Source: Cytobacillus oceanisediminis (lineage in GTDB: Bacteria > Bacillota > Bacilli > Bacillales > Cytobacillaceae). From it: a stretch of 64,000 bases of DNA. Under the pieces are notes generated by a model. It was not told the DNA's origin, did not search any database, and saw only the letters and a list, made by a program, of their open reading frames with translations. The stretch is taken from positions 59,453-123,452 of the forward strand of contig NZ_VLKI01000014.1 in the NCBI RefSeq assembly GCF_007830235.1. Reading direction: 5' to 3'. Shown piece by piece: positions 8,383-17,094 of this stretch (the stretch's first letter is position 1; each line of letters opens with the position of its first letter). Both the position numbers and the translations under genes were made by a program.

Positions 8383-10080
8383 TTGGACAATAATCGGTAT
8401 TGGGGCGGGTTTGATTACCTTTTGGCCAAGCTGCCTGACTTATTATTAGCACTTTTAGTTTTATTAATTGGATGGGTTATCGCAAAAGCCATTGAAAAGG
8501 CAGTTTTAAAAGGACTTCGTAAAACCAGCCTCGATGACAAGGTATTCCCCGATAAAGCAAACAGAAAATATTCATCCGAAAAAATTATCAGTAAGATCAT
8601 TTATTACCTTCTGCTAGTATTCGTGTTCATCTTATTCTTTAATATTCTTGATTTGGACATTATCGCTACTCCCCTAGTGGGCATGTTCTCCTCAATCATG
8701 GCTGCCGTTCCTAGCATTTTAAAAGCAGCCCTTATTCTATTATTTGCATGGCTTATTGCTTCCGGCCTCAGCTTCTTAATTAGAAAAGGCGGAAAAACGC
8801 TAAAAGTTGATGAAAAGTTGGATAAATGGAATTTAACCGACAATAAGCAGCAGCCTTCCACTGTAATCGATAAGGTTGCAAAAATTGTTTTCTATCTTGT
8901 CTTGCTTATTTTCCTGCCAGCTGTATTGGGTGCTTTAAACCTGAATGGCATTGCGGGTCCGTTCACCGGCATGGTGGAAAGTATCCTGGCATTCCTGCCT
9001 AAGCTTTTGGCAGCAGCCCTTATTTTATTAGTTGGATGGTTTATTGCAAAAATTGTCCGCGATATCGTAACGAATTTCCTGCAGGCAATCGGAACTGAGA
9101 AATTAACGAAAAAACTTGGCTTAACTCGTTTATTTGAAGGGACAAGCCTTGCTTCTGTGATTGGTACCGTTGTATTCGTACTGATTTTAATCCCCACAGT
9201 TATCGCTGCGTTAGAACGCTTGGATATTGAAGGCATTTCCGGACCAGCCATTGCGATGCTGAATGACGTTCTGACCATGCTGCCGAATATCGCCGTAGCC
9301 ATTTTCTTTGTGCTGATTGGTGCATGGATCGGAAAATGGGTTCGAAAATTCGTTTCCAATCTTTTAGAGCGAATCGGATTTGATTCGTATTTCTCAGGAA
9401 TGGGATTGAACAAATCTGCTGCAACAGGTAGTGGTTTGAGCTTCTCCCAGGTTATCGGCTATATTGCTGAGGTCATTATTGTCCTACTGTTTGTTGTGCA
9501 GGCCCTTAATATTCTGGGTCTTGACTTCCTGGTAACACTTGCAACCGGCGTTATTGCTTATCTGCCTCATGTCATTGCGGCTCTCGTTATTCTTGGAGTG
9601 GGCTTATGGCTCGGCAGCCTTGTAAAAAAACTGCTGAGCACCATACTTCAAGGACCGCATTATAAATTTCTGGCAAACGTTGCGCAAGTAGCCATTGTCG
9701 CCATCTCGATCTTTATGGCGCTTGACCAGCTTGGCCTTGCCGCATCCATTGTCAATGCTGCCTTTATTCTAACGCTTGGCGCATTGGCACTTGCATTCGG
9801 CTTATCATTCGGCCTTGGCGGAAAAGAATTTGCTGCCAAGTATCTGCAAAAACTCGATCGGAAAATTGAAGAAACGACCATTAATAAAGATGCAGATACA
9901 AAAAGGGTGCTGAAAGAAGCAATACCTGAAAAGAAAACAGGAAACACTTCATCTGCCCCTACTAATGTAGATAAACCGATAAATCCATCAAGCCCGGATC
10001 CGACCAGAAATCCGGCCAACGACCCATTAAATCCGCGCAATAACCGCATGGATGAAAACAATGGGCCAAAGAAGCCATAA
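8383..10080 (+). CDS. Multi-repeat TM-helix protein, mechanosensitive-channel-like
   Basis: The 565-residue membrane protein is built of five similar blocks, each a Leu-Pro start followed by an Ala/Leu/Ile helix ending in GW-IAK, AWLIAS or similar (near residues 13, 110, 205, 305 and 405). This is the conserved TM-helix repeat found in bacterial proteins related to small mechanosensitive channels (CmpX type). A sixth hydrophobic region (about 440-500) ends in GLSFGLGGKEFAAKYLQKL, which resembles the pore-lining helix of MscS-like proteins. The last 65 residues are a charged, Pro/Asn-rich tail. Start is TTG behind AAGGAG. A channel or osmotic role is inferred from family only. Confidence 0.8.
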   Translation: MDNNRYWGGFDYLLAKLPDLLLALLVLLIGWVIAKAIEKAVLKGLRKTSLDDKVFPDKANRKYSSEKIISKIIYYLLLVFVFILFFNILDLDIIATPLVGMFSSIMAAVPSILKAALILLFAWLIASGLSFLIRKGGKTLKVDEKLDKWNLTDNKQQPSTVIDKVAKIVFYLVLLIFLPAVLGALNLNGIAGPFTGMVESILAFLPKLLAAALILLVGWFIAKIVRDIVTNFLQAIGTEKLTKKLGLTRLFEGTSLASVIGTVVFVLILIPTVIAALERLDIEGISGPAIAMLNDVLTMLPNIAVAIFFVLIGAWIGKWVRKFVSNLLERIGFDSYFSGMGLNKSAATGSGLSFSQVIGYIAEVIIVLLFVVQALNILGLDFLVTLATGVIAYLPHVIAALVILGVGLWLGSLVKKLLSTILQGPHYKFLANVAQVAIVAISIFMALDQLGLAASIVNAAFILTLGALALAFGLSFGLGGKEFAAKYLQKLDRKIEETTINKDADTKRVLKEAIPEKKTGNTSSAPTNVDKPINPSSPDPTRNPANDPLNPRNNRMDENNGPKKP

Positions 10081-10093
10081 ATAACGCCAAGTG

Positions 10094-10122
10094 AAGCACG
10101 TCCTTTTGGGCGTGCTTTTTAT
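10094..10122 (+). terminator. Rho-independent terminator
   Basis: AAGCACG pairs with CGTGCTT, followed by a T-rich tract, shortly after the channel-like gene. Confidence 0.8.
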
Positions 10123-10208
10123 TTTTTAGCCTTTACCCTTCACAAAATCAAAAAAATTAAGTACAATACTAATACCAATAAAACCAATAAGAAAGGTCGG
10201 GAAATGAT

Positions 10209-10640
10209 TTGGCAACTAAACCTTCTTCCATCCCCCGTCCGCTAGTAAGAACAAACCAATGGTCTATTGTATTGAGTGTTTTAGCCGCATGGCTTTCTGG
10301 TCAAGCATGGATTCTAGCCATTCCGCTGCTCTCAAGCATAATGGGCTTATTATTTGGTTTCAATCCTATCATGCGTTTTGCGAAGCTTTTTTTAAAAAAG
10401 CAGCCTTCAGAATATATCCCCGAGGATTGGGATCAGCAGCAGTTTAATCAAGTTATTGCAGTTGCTTGCCTGGCATTTGGCTTAATTAGTTTTCTGCTGG
10501 GTTGGACGTTCGCCGGATATGCGTTTACGGCTATGGTTGCTTTATCTGCATTTATTGCCATTCTTGGATTCTGCATAGGATGTTATATTCGTTTTCAGCT
10601 AAGCCAATATAAATACCGAAAATCTTCGGAAAGAACATAA
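10209..10640 (+). CDS. Small membrane protein, unknown function
   Basis: The 143-residue protein has four predicted hydrophobic segments arranged as two pairs separated by a hydrophilic loop (KKQPSEYIPEDWDQQQ, about 61-76). An ATG upstream in another frame stops quickly, so the TTG at 10209 behind AAAGG is taken as start. I do not recognise the family. It is flanked by terminators on both sides and so appears monocistronic. Confidence 0.65.
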   Translation: MATKPSSIPRPLVRTNQWSIVLSVLAAWLSGQAWILAIPLLSSIMGLLFGFNPIMRFAKLFLKKQPSEYIPEDWDQQQFNQVIAVACLAFGLISFLLGWTFAGYAFTAMVALSAFIAILGFCIGCYIRFQLSQYKYRKSSERT

Positions 10641-10668
10641 GGCAGCCGTTGTGGCTGCCTTTTTCTTT
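10639..10668 (+). terminator. Rho-independent terminator
   Basis: AAGGCAGCC-gttgt-GGCTGCCTT is followed by a T-rich tract. Confidence 0.9.
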
Positions 10669-10773
10669 TCCTTTTTGCCCAGTTTGTTTCAAAGGACTTT
10701 TTTACGGGTACTTATGTCATATCAACACTAAATTTCGGCAACGTTCTTATAAATCAATTCTGAGGTGAAAAAA

Positions 10774-11499
10774 ATGAAAACTGCCAGCAAGTTTCTTTTA
10801 ACGAAAGAAGATATGACTAACCCCGATATCGTACCTGAGTGGGTCATTAAGGAATACCTAACCTTTCATGATACAGTAACGGATAAAACGTTCCCTTGTT
10901 ATTTTGGGATGACTGCAGAGCTAAGGGGCGAGCTGCGTTATGCATATATTACCCAGGAGGACTGGTCCAATCTGCCGGAAGCCCTTGAGTCTTTTATCGA
11001 TCTTTTCAATGCTCCCAAAATGATTCGGCACGGCCTTTTTGTATTTGTAGAGCCGGAGAAAGAAGAAAAATCATTAGAACATTACAGAGAGTCTTTCTGG
11101 AATATCCTTCAGTACTTGCATAAAGTTGATACAAAGCCTTGGCCGAAAGATTATCCAACAGATCCCGACCACCACTTATGGGCATTCTCATTTGCCGAAG
11201 AACCTTTCTTTGTGTTTGGAAATGCACCTGCTTATAAACAAAGAAAGACAAGGGATCTTGGCAATAGCCTTGTACTGGGGTTCCAGCCGCGCCGAATCTT
11301 TGAGGGCCTTGAGGGTACCTCCAAAGGAGGCATAATGTCCAGAGAAAAAGTAAGGGAACGTGTAGAAAAATGGGACGGACTCCCTACCCATCCAAACATC
11401 AGCCACTACGGTGACCCTGAACACCGTGAATGGAAGCAATACTTTATTGGCGATGATGTTAAACCAATCGAAGGGAAATGCCCTTTTCATCATAAATAA
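10774..11499 (+). CDS. YqcI/YcgG family protein
   Basis: The 241-residue soluble protein belongs to the YqcI/YcgG family. Recognisable segments are TFPCYFGMTAELRGELRYAY (about 36-55), HHLWAFSFAEEPFFVFGNAPAY (about 132-153), RKTRDLGNSLVLGFQPRRIF and a C-terminal HREWKQYFIGDD followed by CPFHHK. The biochemical role of the family is unknown, and the conserved Cys and His residues suggest metal or heme binding. A GTG nine bases upstream is in frame, but it lies inside the GAGGTG ribosome binding site, so the ATG at 10774 is the likelier start. Confidence 0.85.
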   Translation: MKTASKFLLTKEDMTNPDIVPEWVIKEYLTFHDTVTDKTFPCYFGMTAELRGELRYAYITQEDWSNLPEALESFIDLFNAPKMIRHGLFVFVEPEKEEKSLEHYRESFWNILQYLHKVDTKPWPKDYPTDPDHHLWAFSFAEEPFFVFGNAPAYKQRKTRDLGNSLVLGFQPRRIFEGLEGTSKGGIMSREKVRERVEKWDGLPTHPNISHYGDPEHREWKQYFIGDDVKPIEGKCPFHHK

Positions 11500-11501
11500 G
11501 T

Positions 11502-11537
11502 AAAAGGCTTGGACAACAGATGGTCCAAGCCTTTTTA
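11502..11537 (+). terminator. Rho-independent terminator
   Basis: AAAAGGCTTGGAC pairs with GTCCAAGCCTTTT, followed by T residues, right after the YqcI/YcgG-family gene. Confidence 0.9.
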
Positions 11538-11559
11538 AGAGTGTAAAAATTCAACCACA

Positions 11560-11661
11560 AAAAAGTTGCTAATATAATTTAAAAGCTGCAAATATTTGGG
11601 TGAGAGTTGCAAACAAAATGAAAAACTTGCTAATATATTGGCCAAAGTTGCAAATAAACTT
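11560..11661 (+). repeat. Degenerate 20-21-bp tandem array (B)
   Basis: Five units share the core GTTGCWAATA. The TGC triplets begin at 11567, 11587, 11608, 11628 and 11649, so steps are 20, 21, 20 and 21. It lies between two convergent genes. Confidence 0.75.
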
Positions 11662-11671
11662 CTCTTCAATA

Positions 11672-11711
11672 TAAAAAGGAGCATGAAATAGATGAATTCA
11701 TGCTCTTTTTT
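11672..11711. terminator. Hairpin between convergent genes
   Basis: GAGCATGAA pairs with TTCATGCTC, flanked by A-rich and T-rich runs. It could end transcription from either side and is the likely terminator of the yclNOPQ operon. Confidence 0.65.
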
Positions 11712-11758
11712 ATATATAACCCCTTAAAAGCTGCACTTTCTAGTCTATTTTCTTTTAG

Positions 11759-12715
11759 TTATTCCAATCCTTTTTCAATTTCCTTCACCATTTCGGCAAC
11801 AGAAACTAATCCGCCGCCAGAAAGGTACCAATAATCAGGATTTAAGTAGACAATATGATCATTTTTATACGCTTTTGTCTTTTTCACAAGTTCATTTTCA
11901 ATGATTTGTTTGGCAGAGGACTCTCCTTCCACTGCTGCCCCTCTATCGATGACAAATAGATAGTCCGGATCTTTATCTACAATATACTCTGAAGAAACGC
12001 TTTGCCCGTGAGTGGAAACTTCAATTTTATCATCGGCAGGCTTAACGCCAAATACATCATGGACAATCCCAAAGCGGGAGGCAGATCCATATGCACTAAG
12101 GCTTCCTTCATTCGCTAAGATGATTAAACCATTACTTCCATCTGCAGTTGCTTTTTCTTTTAATGCTGCGATGGATTCTTCAATGCTGGCAAGCTCTTTC
12201 TCTGCTTCTTCTTCCTTGCCGAAAATCTCTCCTAATGTCTTGGTGTTTTCCTTAAAAGATTGCATGTATTTAGATGTATCTACACCCATAAAAATAGTTG
12301 GTGCAATTTCGCTCAATTCTTCATAAGCTTCCTGCTGCCTTCCCGAAATGATAATCAGTTCGGGTTCAATTTCGCTGATTTTTTCAAAATCAGGTTCTTT
12401 CAGGCTTCCAACATTCTCATACTTGCTGTCTTCAAACTTAGAAAGATATTGAGGAATATTCACCTGAGGAACGCCTGTTACTTTAACGCCAAGCTTATCT
12501 AATGTATCCAGCACACCAAAATCAAAGACTACTACTTTTTCCGGATTCACTTTCACCGGAGTTTCTCCCAATTGATGCTTAATTGTGATTTCGTTTGATT
12601 CTGTTTTGCTGCCCTCATCTGATCCATTTGCTTCCTGTGATGTTTCTGTACCGCAAGCTGCAGTCACAATAGCCAACACAGCCATTATTAAAAACAATGA
12701 TAACTTCCTTACCAT
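11759..12715 (-). CDS. yclQ: Siderophore ABC transporter substrate-binding lipoprotein
   Basis: The 318-residue lipoprotein has a signal peptide ending in a lipobox (TAAC near residue 21), so it is anchored on the outer face of the membrane. The rest is the FepB/FhuD-type binding fold: KVVVFDFGVLDTLDKLG, then EPELIIISGRQ, then a long central helix, then YLNPDYWYLSGGG. Similarity and gene order match YclQ of B. subtilis, the petrobactin receptor. Ligand identity is inferred. Start moved to the ATG at 12715: the upstream in-frame ATG at 12730 is part of the GAGGTGG ribosome binding site. It is last gene of the four-gene operon. Confidence 0.9.
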   Translation of the reverse strand: MVRKLSLFLIMAVLAIVTAACGTETSQEANGSDEGSKTESNEITIKHQLGETPVKVNPEKVVVFDFGVLDTLDKLGVKVTGVPQVNIPQYLSKFEDSKYENVGSLKEPDFEKISEIEPELIIISGRQQEAYEELSEIAPTIFMGVDTSKYMQSFKENTKTLGEIFGKEEEAEKELASIEESIAALKEKATADGSNGLIILANEGSLSAYGSASRFGIVHDVFGVKPADDKIEVSTHGQSVSSEYIVDKDPDYLFVIDRGAAVEGESSAKQIIENELVKKTKAYKNDHIVYLNPDYWYLSGGGLVSVAEMVKEIEKGLE

Positions 12716-12836
12716 GTTTGTCCACCTCATAGAATAATATATTATTTCAAAAATTGCCCGCTCATCTCAGAACTATTCATAGAGGAGGGCCCTTCCTCTA
12801 ATTGCCCTTTGAAAAGCGCCCAATTTTAAGAAACCA

Positions 12837-13595
12837 TTAGTTGAATACCATACAGAACTTTTGGCAGTTAAACTCATGAATTTGGATATTCATATCATAG
12901 ACTTCCTTTAACACGGGAGAAGAAATGATTTCATCAGTCGTGCCAGCCTTGACTACTTTGCCATTCTTTAAAGCGACAATATAATCGGAATAGGTGGAAG
13001 CAAAATTGATATCATGAATAACAATGATGACGGTTTTTCCCATTTCCTGGGTCAGCCTGCGAAGCACCTTCATAATCTGCACCGAATGCTTCATATCCAG
13101 ATTATTAAGAGGCTCATCCAGAAGGATATAATCGGTATTTTGGGCAATGACCATGGCGATATAAGCCCGCTGCTTTTGGCCGCCGCTCAATTGGTCCAGA
13201 TATTTGTTTTCAATATCCTTTAATTCCATATAGTCAATGGCTTCATCAACAAATTTCCAATCCTCTTTTGTTAAACGCCCCTGTGAATAAGGAAAGCGCC
13301 CAAATGAAACGAGCTCCCTGATCGTCAGCCTGATGCTGATATTATTGGATTGTTTGAGGATTGAAATTTGTTTGGCAAGATCCTTGCTTTTACATTGATC
13401 CAGCCTTTTGCCTTCGATTAATATTTCTCCCTCATCAGCAGAGATAAGGCGGCTAATCATCGAAAGAAGAGTACTTTTACCAGCTCCATTCGGCCCGATA
13501 AAAGACGTGATCTTTCCTTTTGGGATACTAACTGAAACATTTTCAACTACATATTTGCTTCCATATTGTTTTGAGACATTTATAACATCTACCAT
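12837..13595 (-). CDS. yclP: Siderophore ABC transporter ATPase
   Basis: The 252-residue ABC ATPase powers ferric-siderophore uptake. Walker A is GPNGAGKST near residue 34, the ABC signature is LSGGQKQR near 137, and Walker B is YILLDEP near 156. The D-loop NNLD and switch His (IHDINFA) follow. It fits the FecE/YclP group. The start, behind AAAGGAG, overlaps the end of the upstream permease gene by seven bases, so translation is probably coupled. All three transport components are present, so the importer should be functional. Confidence 0.93.
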   Translation of the reverse strand: MVDVINVSKQYGSKYVVENVSVSIPKGKITSFIGPNGAGKSTLLSMISRLISADEGEILIEGKRLDQCKSKDLAKQISILKQSNNISIRLTIRELVSFGRFPYSQGRLTKEDWKFVDEAIDYMELKDIENKYLDQLSGGQKQRAYIAMVIAQNTDYILLDEPLNNLDMKHSVQIMKVLRRLTQEMGKTVIIVIHDINFASTYSDYIVALKNGKVVKAGTTDEIISSPVLKEVYDMNIQIHEFNCQKFCMVFN

Positions 13596-14542
13596 GTTTT
13601 ATTCTCCTTTAATAGAAGATAGATAAAATACACGCCGCCCGCAAAGTTAATGATGACACTCAACGTCGTAGAGAAAGTAAACACTCTTTCCACAATCAGC
13701 TGGCCGCCGACAAGAGCGATAATGCTAATTAGAATTGAACCCAGAATTAAGTATTTGTGCTGAAACGTTTTCATGAATTCATGTGCGACATTTGCGACAA
13801 GGAGGCCAAGGAAAGTGATCGGCCCGACTAAAGCTGTCGCAATCGAAACCAGGATGGCAACAATAATCAAAAGCCTTTTTACGACATAATCGTAGTCAAC
13901 GCCCAGATTTACCGCCTGCTCCCTTCCCAGGGAAAGCACGTCGAGGTATTTTGAAAAACGGTAAAAATAGGCTCCCGTTAAGGCGATAAGGACCATCGCA
14001 CTGATTAGAAGGTCTGTGTTGACATTGTTGAAGCTGGCGAACATTCGATCCTGCACAATCATAAACTCATTCGGGTCAATCAGAACTTCCATGAATGAAG
14101 AAATACTTTGAAAAAAGGTTCCAAAGATAATCCCTACTAATAAAAGAAAATAGATATTCTGGCCGCCCTCTTTTTTAAAAAGGATACGGTACAGCAGTCC
14201 TGCGAATAATACCATCAATCCTACCGAGATTAGAAAGTTAATATTTTTATTCATAACCGTCTCATTCATTGAGCCCAATACGAAGATGAGGAAGGTCTGA
14301 ATTAGCATGTATAGGGAATCCAGGCCAATAATGCTTGGCGTTAAGATTCGGTTATTCGTAATCGTTTGGAAAATCATCGTTGAAAAGGCAATGATTCCGC
14401 CCGTTAATATGATGGCGAGCACCTTTTTCCCTCTTTTAGGAAGTGCATAGTCCCAATTGCTTCCTAAATCTATAAATAAGAAACCTAAAATCAAAATAAT
14501 AGATACACCTGCAAGGATGCCGATTTTTGCTTGTTTACTCAT
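13589..14542 (-). CDS. yclO: Siderophore ABC transporter permease
   Basis: The 317-residue permease has nine to ten membrane segments. The FecCD/BtuC-type coupling region is recognisable in SLGREQAVNLGVDYDYV near residue 205 and ALVGPITFLGLLVANVAHEF near 240. It forms the heterodimeric membrane channel with the preceding permease and is energised by the ATPase that follows. It overlaps both neighbours by a few bases, which indicates tight co-translation. Position and sequence match YclO. Confidence 0.92.
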   Translation of the reverse strand: MSKQAKIGILAGVSIILILGFLFIDLGSNWDYALPKRGKKVLAIILTGGIIAFSTMIFQTITNNRILTPSIIGLDSLYMLIQTFLIFVLGSMNETVMNKNINFLISVGLMVLFAGLLYRILFKKEGGQNIYFLLLVGIIFGTFFQSISSFMEVLIDPNEFMIVQDRMFASFNNVNTDLLISAMVLIALTGAYFYRFSKYLDVLSLGREQAVNLGVDYDYVVKRLLIIVAILVSIATALVGPITFLGLLVANVAHEFMKTFQHKYLILGSILISIIALVGGQLIVERVFTFSTTLSVIINFAGGVYFIYLLLKENKTW

Positions 14543-15485
14543 ATGCCTTTCTCCTCATGATCAGATAAAGAAAAATTCCGCTTCCAATCACACCTACTGT
14601 TACACCAATCGGAATTTCATACGGATAAATAATTACACGTCCGGAGATGTCACAGATAAGCACGAATATTGCGCCCATCAGAGCTGTATGGGAAAGGCTT
14701 TTCTTTAGGTGGTCCCCTTGATAGATGGTCACGATATTCGGGATAATTAAGCCGAGGAACGGGATCATCCCCACCGTTAAAACGACCACCGTAGTGACAA
14801 GTGCGACGATAATCAAGCCTATATTCACAACCTGCCTATGGTTAAGCCCCAGGTTCACAGAAAATTCTTCTCCCATTCCCGCAATGGTGAACTTATTGGC
14901 ATAGAGGTAAGCAACGAGCACAATTGGAATGCTAATATACAGGAGCTCATATCTTCCCTGAATCATCATAGAAAAATTCCCTTGCAGCCATGAAGACATA
15001 TTCTGAACCAAATCCTCCTTCAAGGCGAAGAAGGTTGTGATGCTGCCTATGATATTTCCAAACATCAGCCCGACAAGCGGGATGAAGATGGCATCCTTAA
15101 ACTTGATTCTATCCAGTATTTTCATAAAAATGAAAGTTCCCAGAAGCGCAAAGGCAAAGGCAACCAGCATTTTTACGAATGGACTAGCTGAAGTAAACAG
15201 CATAAGAGAAACCAGAATACCAAGCCGGGCCGAATCCAGCGTACCCGCCGTGGTCGGCGATACAAATTTGTTTCTGGACAGCTGCTGCATAATCAATCCG
15301 GCAATACTCATACTCATCCCCGCAATAATGATACTTATAAGCCGCGGGAATCGGCTGGCTGTTAAAATATGCAGCTGGTCTTCATCCATATTAAATAAAT
15401 CGAGCGGATTTAAATTCTTAACCCCAATAAATAGAGAGGTAAAAGATAAAAGAATAAGGATAATGATTAAATACCTTTTTTTCAT
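14535..15485 (-). CDS. yclN: Siderophore ABC transporter permease
   Basis: The 316-residue FecCD-family permease begins with a signal-anchor-like stretch (KKRYLIIIILILLS). It shows the family segments MSIAGLIMQQLSRNKFVSPTTAG (about 58-80), GEEFSVNLGLNHRQV and GMIPFLGLIIPNIV. The ATG at 15485 is preferred over an in-frame ATG 63 bases further up, because the extension has no ribosome binding site and overlaps a Fur-like site. It is first gene of the operon, downstream of two Fur-type boxes. Confidence 0.9.
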   Translation of the reverse strand: MKKRYLIIILILLSFTSLFIGVKNLNPLDLFNMDEDQLHILTASRFPRLISIIIAGMSMSIAGLIMQQLSRNKFVSPTTAGTLDSARLGILVSLMLFTSASPFVKMLVAFAFALLGTFIFMKILDRIKFKDAIFIPLVGLMFGNIIGSITTFFALKEDLVQNMSSWLQGNFSMMIQGRYELLYISIPIVLVAYLYANKFTIAGMGEEFSVNLGLNHRQVVNIGLIIVALVTTVVVLTVGMIPFLGLIIPNIVTIYQGDHLKKSLSHTALMGAIFVLICDISGRVIIYPYEIPIGVTVGVIGSGIFLYLIMRRKAYE

Positions 15486-15527
15486 GGCAGTTCCTAACAC
15501 TTTCCTAGATTGAAGTTTATAAAATAT

Positions 15528-15546
15528 GAAAATAATAATCATTCTC
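15528..15546 (-). promoter_or_regulatory. Secondary Fur-like box
   Basis: On the minus strand the 19 bases read GAGAATGATTATTATTTTC, matching 15 of 19 positions of the canonical Fur box. It lies between the stronger box and the yclN start. Confidence 0.6.
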
Positions 15547-15568
15547 ACTATTAATCAAAAAAATAATT

Positions 15569-15587
15569 GATAATGGTAATCATTATC
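15569..15587. promoter_or_regulatory. Fur box of yclNOPQ
   Basis: GATAATGGTAATCATTATC differs from the canonical 19-bp Fur box by one base. Located 84 bp upstream of yclN, it predicts iron-dependent repression of the siderophore importer. Confidence 0.9.
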
Positions 15588-15711
15588 AAATGAACTTTTA
15601 TATTGTAGAGGAAATTTTTAACAATGCCAACAGATCAAGTGAGAAGGATTATCATTGCTAAATAAAAAAATAATAGCATTGCTTGTTTAGACAAGTTTCC
15701 TGGAGGAAATC

Positions 15712-16152
15712 TCATTTGAGATTTTCCCTTACCTGATCCAGAACTCGGAGACATATTTCAAGCTCCTTACTATCGATTGAATCTGATGCATCTTCAATCG
15801 TCTTTAAAGCAAGTGCTGTGAGACTATTTTCCATTTCCCTGCCCTTGTCTGTCAGATAAATAAGATTAATTCTCTTATCAGCCTTATTACTAATCCGGGC
15901 AACCAAACCTCTTTTAATCATATTATCAACCAGCCGCGATACACTTGGCTGATCTCGCTCATTTTTAGTAGCAAGCTGATTCTGGGTTTGGCCGTCTTTT
16001 TCATAAAGCCGGCTTAAGATTTGCCATTGCTCATACGTCACATCAAAACCGGCATCCCTGAAATTTTTGTTCAGCCGATTGGACATTAAACGTGAGGCGT
16101 GGAAAAGCTTATAGCCAAGAGAATCATCCAGAAGATACTTTTCCTTTGCCAT
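15712..16152 (-). CDS. MarR-family transcriptional regulator
   Basis: The 146-residue winged-helix repressor has the MarR layout. A dimerisation helix leads in, followed by VTYEQWQILSRLYEKDG (about 39-55), the recognition helix region NERDQPSVSRLVDNMIKRGLV (about 64-84) and the wing DKRINLIYLTDKG (about 92-104). Effectors are usually small phenolics or oxidants. It follows AGAGGAG. A 26-bp palindrome 48 bases upstream is probably its own operator. It precedes the siderophore operon on the same strand, but the Fur boxes lie between, so control of yclNOPQ by this protein is only a possibility. Confidence 0.88.
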   Translation of the reverse strand: MAKEKYLLDDSLGYKLFHASRLMSNRLNKNFRDAGFDVTYEQWQILSRLYEKDGQTQNQLATKNERDQPSVSRLVDNMIKRGLVARISNKADKRINLIYLTDKGREMENSLTALALKTIEDASDSIDSKELEICLRVLDQVRENLK

Positions 16153-16199
16153 AATGTTCTCCTCTTCTCTTCAGGAGCTTATACTATTAAGTGTAAATG

Positions 16200-16225
16200 A
16201 ATATACTTGTTGATGCAAGTATATT
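16200..16225. promoter_or_regulatory. Palindromic operator, probable MarR autoregulation
   Basis: AATATACTTG and CAAGTATATT are perfect 10-base arms around a 6-base centre (TTGATG). The TTG-N6-CAA core resembles MarR-family operators, and the site lies just upstream of the marR start. Confidence 0.75.
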
Positions 16226-16275
16226 TCAAATTGTTCATAAATATGACTGATCGCAAAGTGACTTCTCCCCTAAAC

Positions 16276-16311
16276 TACTAAAGAACCGTCCCCATCAGAA
16301 CGATTCTTTAG
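16276..16311 (-). terminator. Terminator of the dpp-ykf cluster
   Basis: ACTAAAGAA pairs with TTCTTTAGT around a short loop (CGT/ACG inner pairs) and overlaps the stop codon of the last gene. Confidence 0.65.
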
Positions 16312-17093
16312 TCTTTAATCATATATCTGTATATCCGGTTGCCAATAAAGGATAGAACATCTCTTCCGGCTGCCTGGTTCTTAAGCTGGTCAACAAGTAC
16401 GGCAGTGTAAACTGTTCTTCCATTGCCGGTAAATATCCCACAGTCATGTTCAACTCCCGGCAATTCTCCTGTTTTATTGGCTACCTGTACTTTCTCCAGA
16501 TCCACAGTGTTTGCCAGTTTGTTTTTATACTGCTGGCCGTTTAAGATCCGCCTCGCCAAATCCTTATTTTCCACTGATAAAATTGAACGTTCTGCCAAAC
16601 CCTCTAAGCAAAACGCCATATCTCTGGCAGTAGTAGTATTATCAACGCCCTTTTTTAGAGCCTCAAAATCCATCATCTTCCGATTGAGTTCTGTGTTTTT
16701 CAATCCGATATTTTTCATATAGCCATTGATGTTCTCTTTCCCTATCAAATCAATGACGAGATTGGTAGCTGTATTGTCTGACACTATGATCATAAGCGTC
16801 ATTAAGTCTATTACTTTCATCTTCAGACCTTTGGACATGGACTGCAATACCCCAGATCCGCCAACCCGGACAGCATTATTAATCTGAACTTCCTCTTCCA
16901 GCTGAAGCAGGCCAGTCTCAGCTTGAGAAAGCCCCGCCAGTAAAATGGGTACCTTTATTAAGCTAGCAGAAGAAAATGCCTTTCTGCAATTCTCTTCAAT
17001 AATACCTTCCTCTGATTGGATATACACCCCAACACGGCCTTCACAGCAGTTGGCCAGTTCCAGAATTTCTGCCTTTAATTTTAAAAAATCCAT
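16308..17093 (-). CDS. Class A beta-lactamase-like serine hydrolase, cytosolic
   Basis: The 261-residue protein shows the class A serine beta-lactamase/DD-peptidase motifs in order: SLIK (SxxK) near residue 43, SDN near 106 and KTG near 212. A DFEA segment lies where the omega loop would be. There is no signal peptide, unlike true secreted beta-lactamases, so it should act in the cytoplasm. It starts one base after the stop of ykfD and its ribosome binding site lies in that gene, which makes it the last gene of the murein-peptide cluster. A role in trimming imported peptidoglycan fragments or amide/ester hydrolysis is inferred from context. Resistance is unlikely without export. Confidence 0.85.
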   Translation of the reverse strand: MDFLKLKAEILELANCCEGRVGVYIQSEEGIIEENCRKAFSSASLIKVPILLAGLSQAETGLLQLEEEVQINNAVRVGGSGVLQSMSKGLKMKVIDLMTLMIIVSDNTATNLVIDLIGKENINGYMKNIGLKNTELNRKMMDFEALKKGVDNTTTARDMAFCLEGLAERSILSVENKDLARRILNGQQYKNKLANTVDLEKVQVANKTGELPGVEHDCGIFTGNGRTVYTAVLVDQLKNQAAGRDVLSFIGNRIYRYMIKD

Positions 17094-17094
17094 C

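Noticed and set aside
8892..9413. Long antisense frames opposite the repeated-TM gene (also 9660-10061)
   Set aside because: They are shadows caused by codon bias in the hydrophobic repeats; no ribosome binding sites.
15037..15513. 158-codon plus-strand frame inside yclN
   Set aside because: It is antisense to a well-supported permease gene and encodes no recognisable protein.
15644..15662. Third Fur-like site between marR and yclN
   Set aside because: Only 13 of 19 positions match the Fur consensus, too weak beside the two better boxes.
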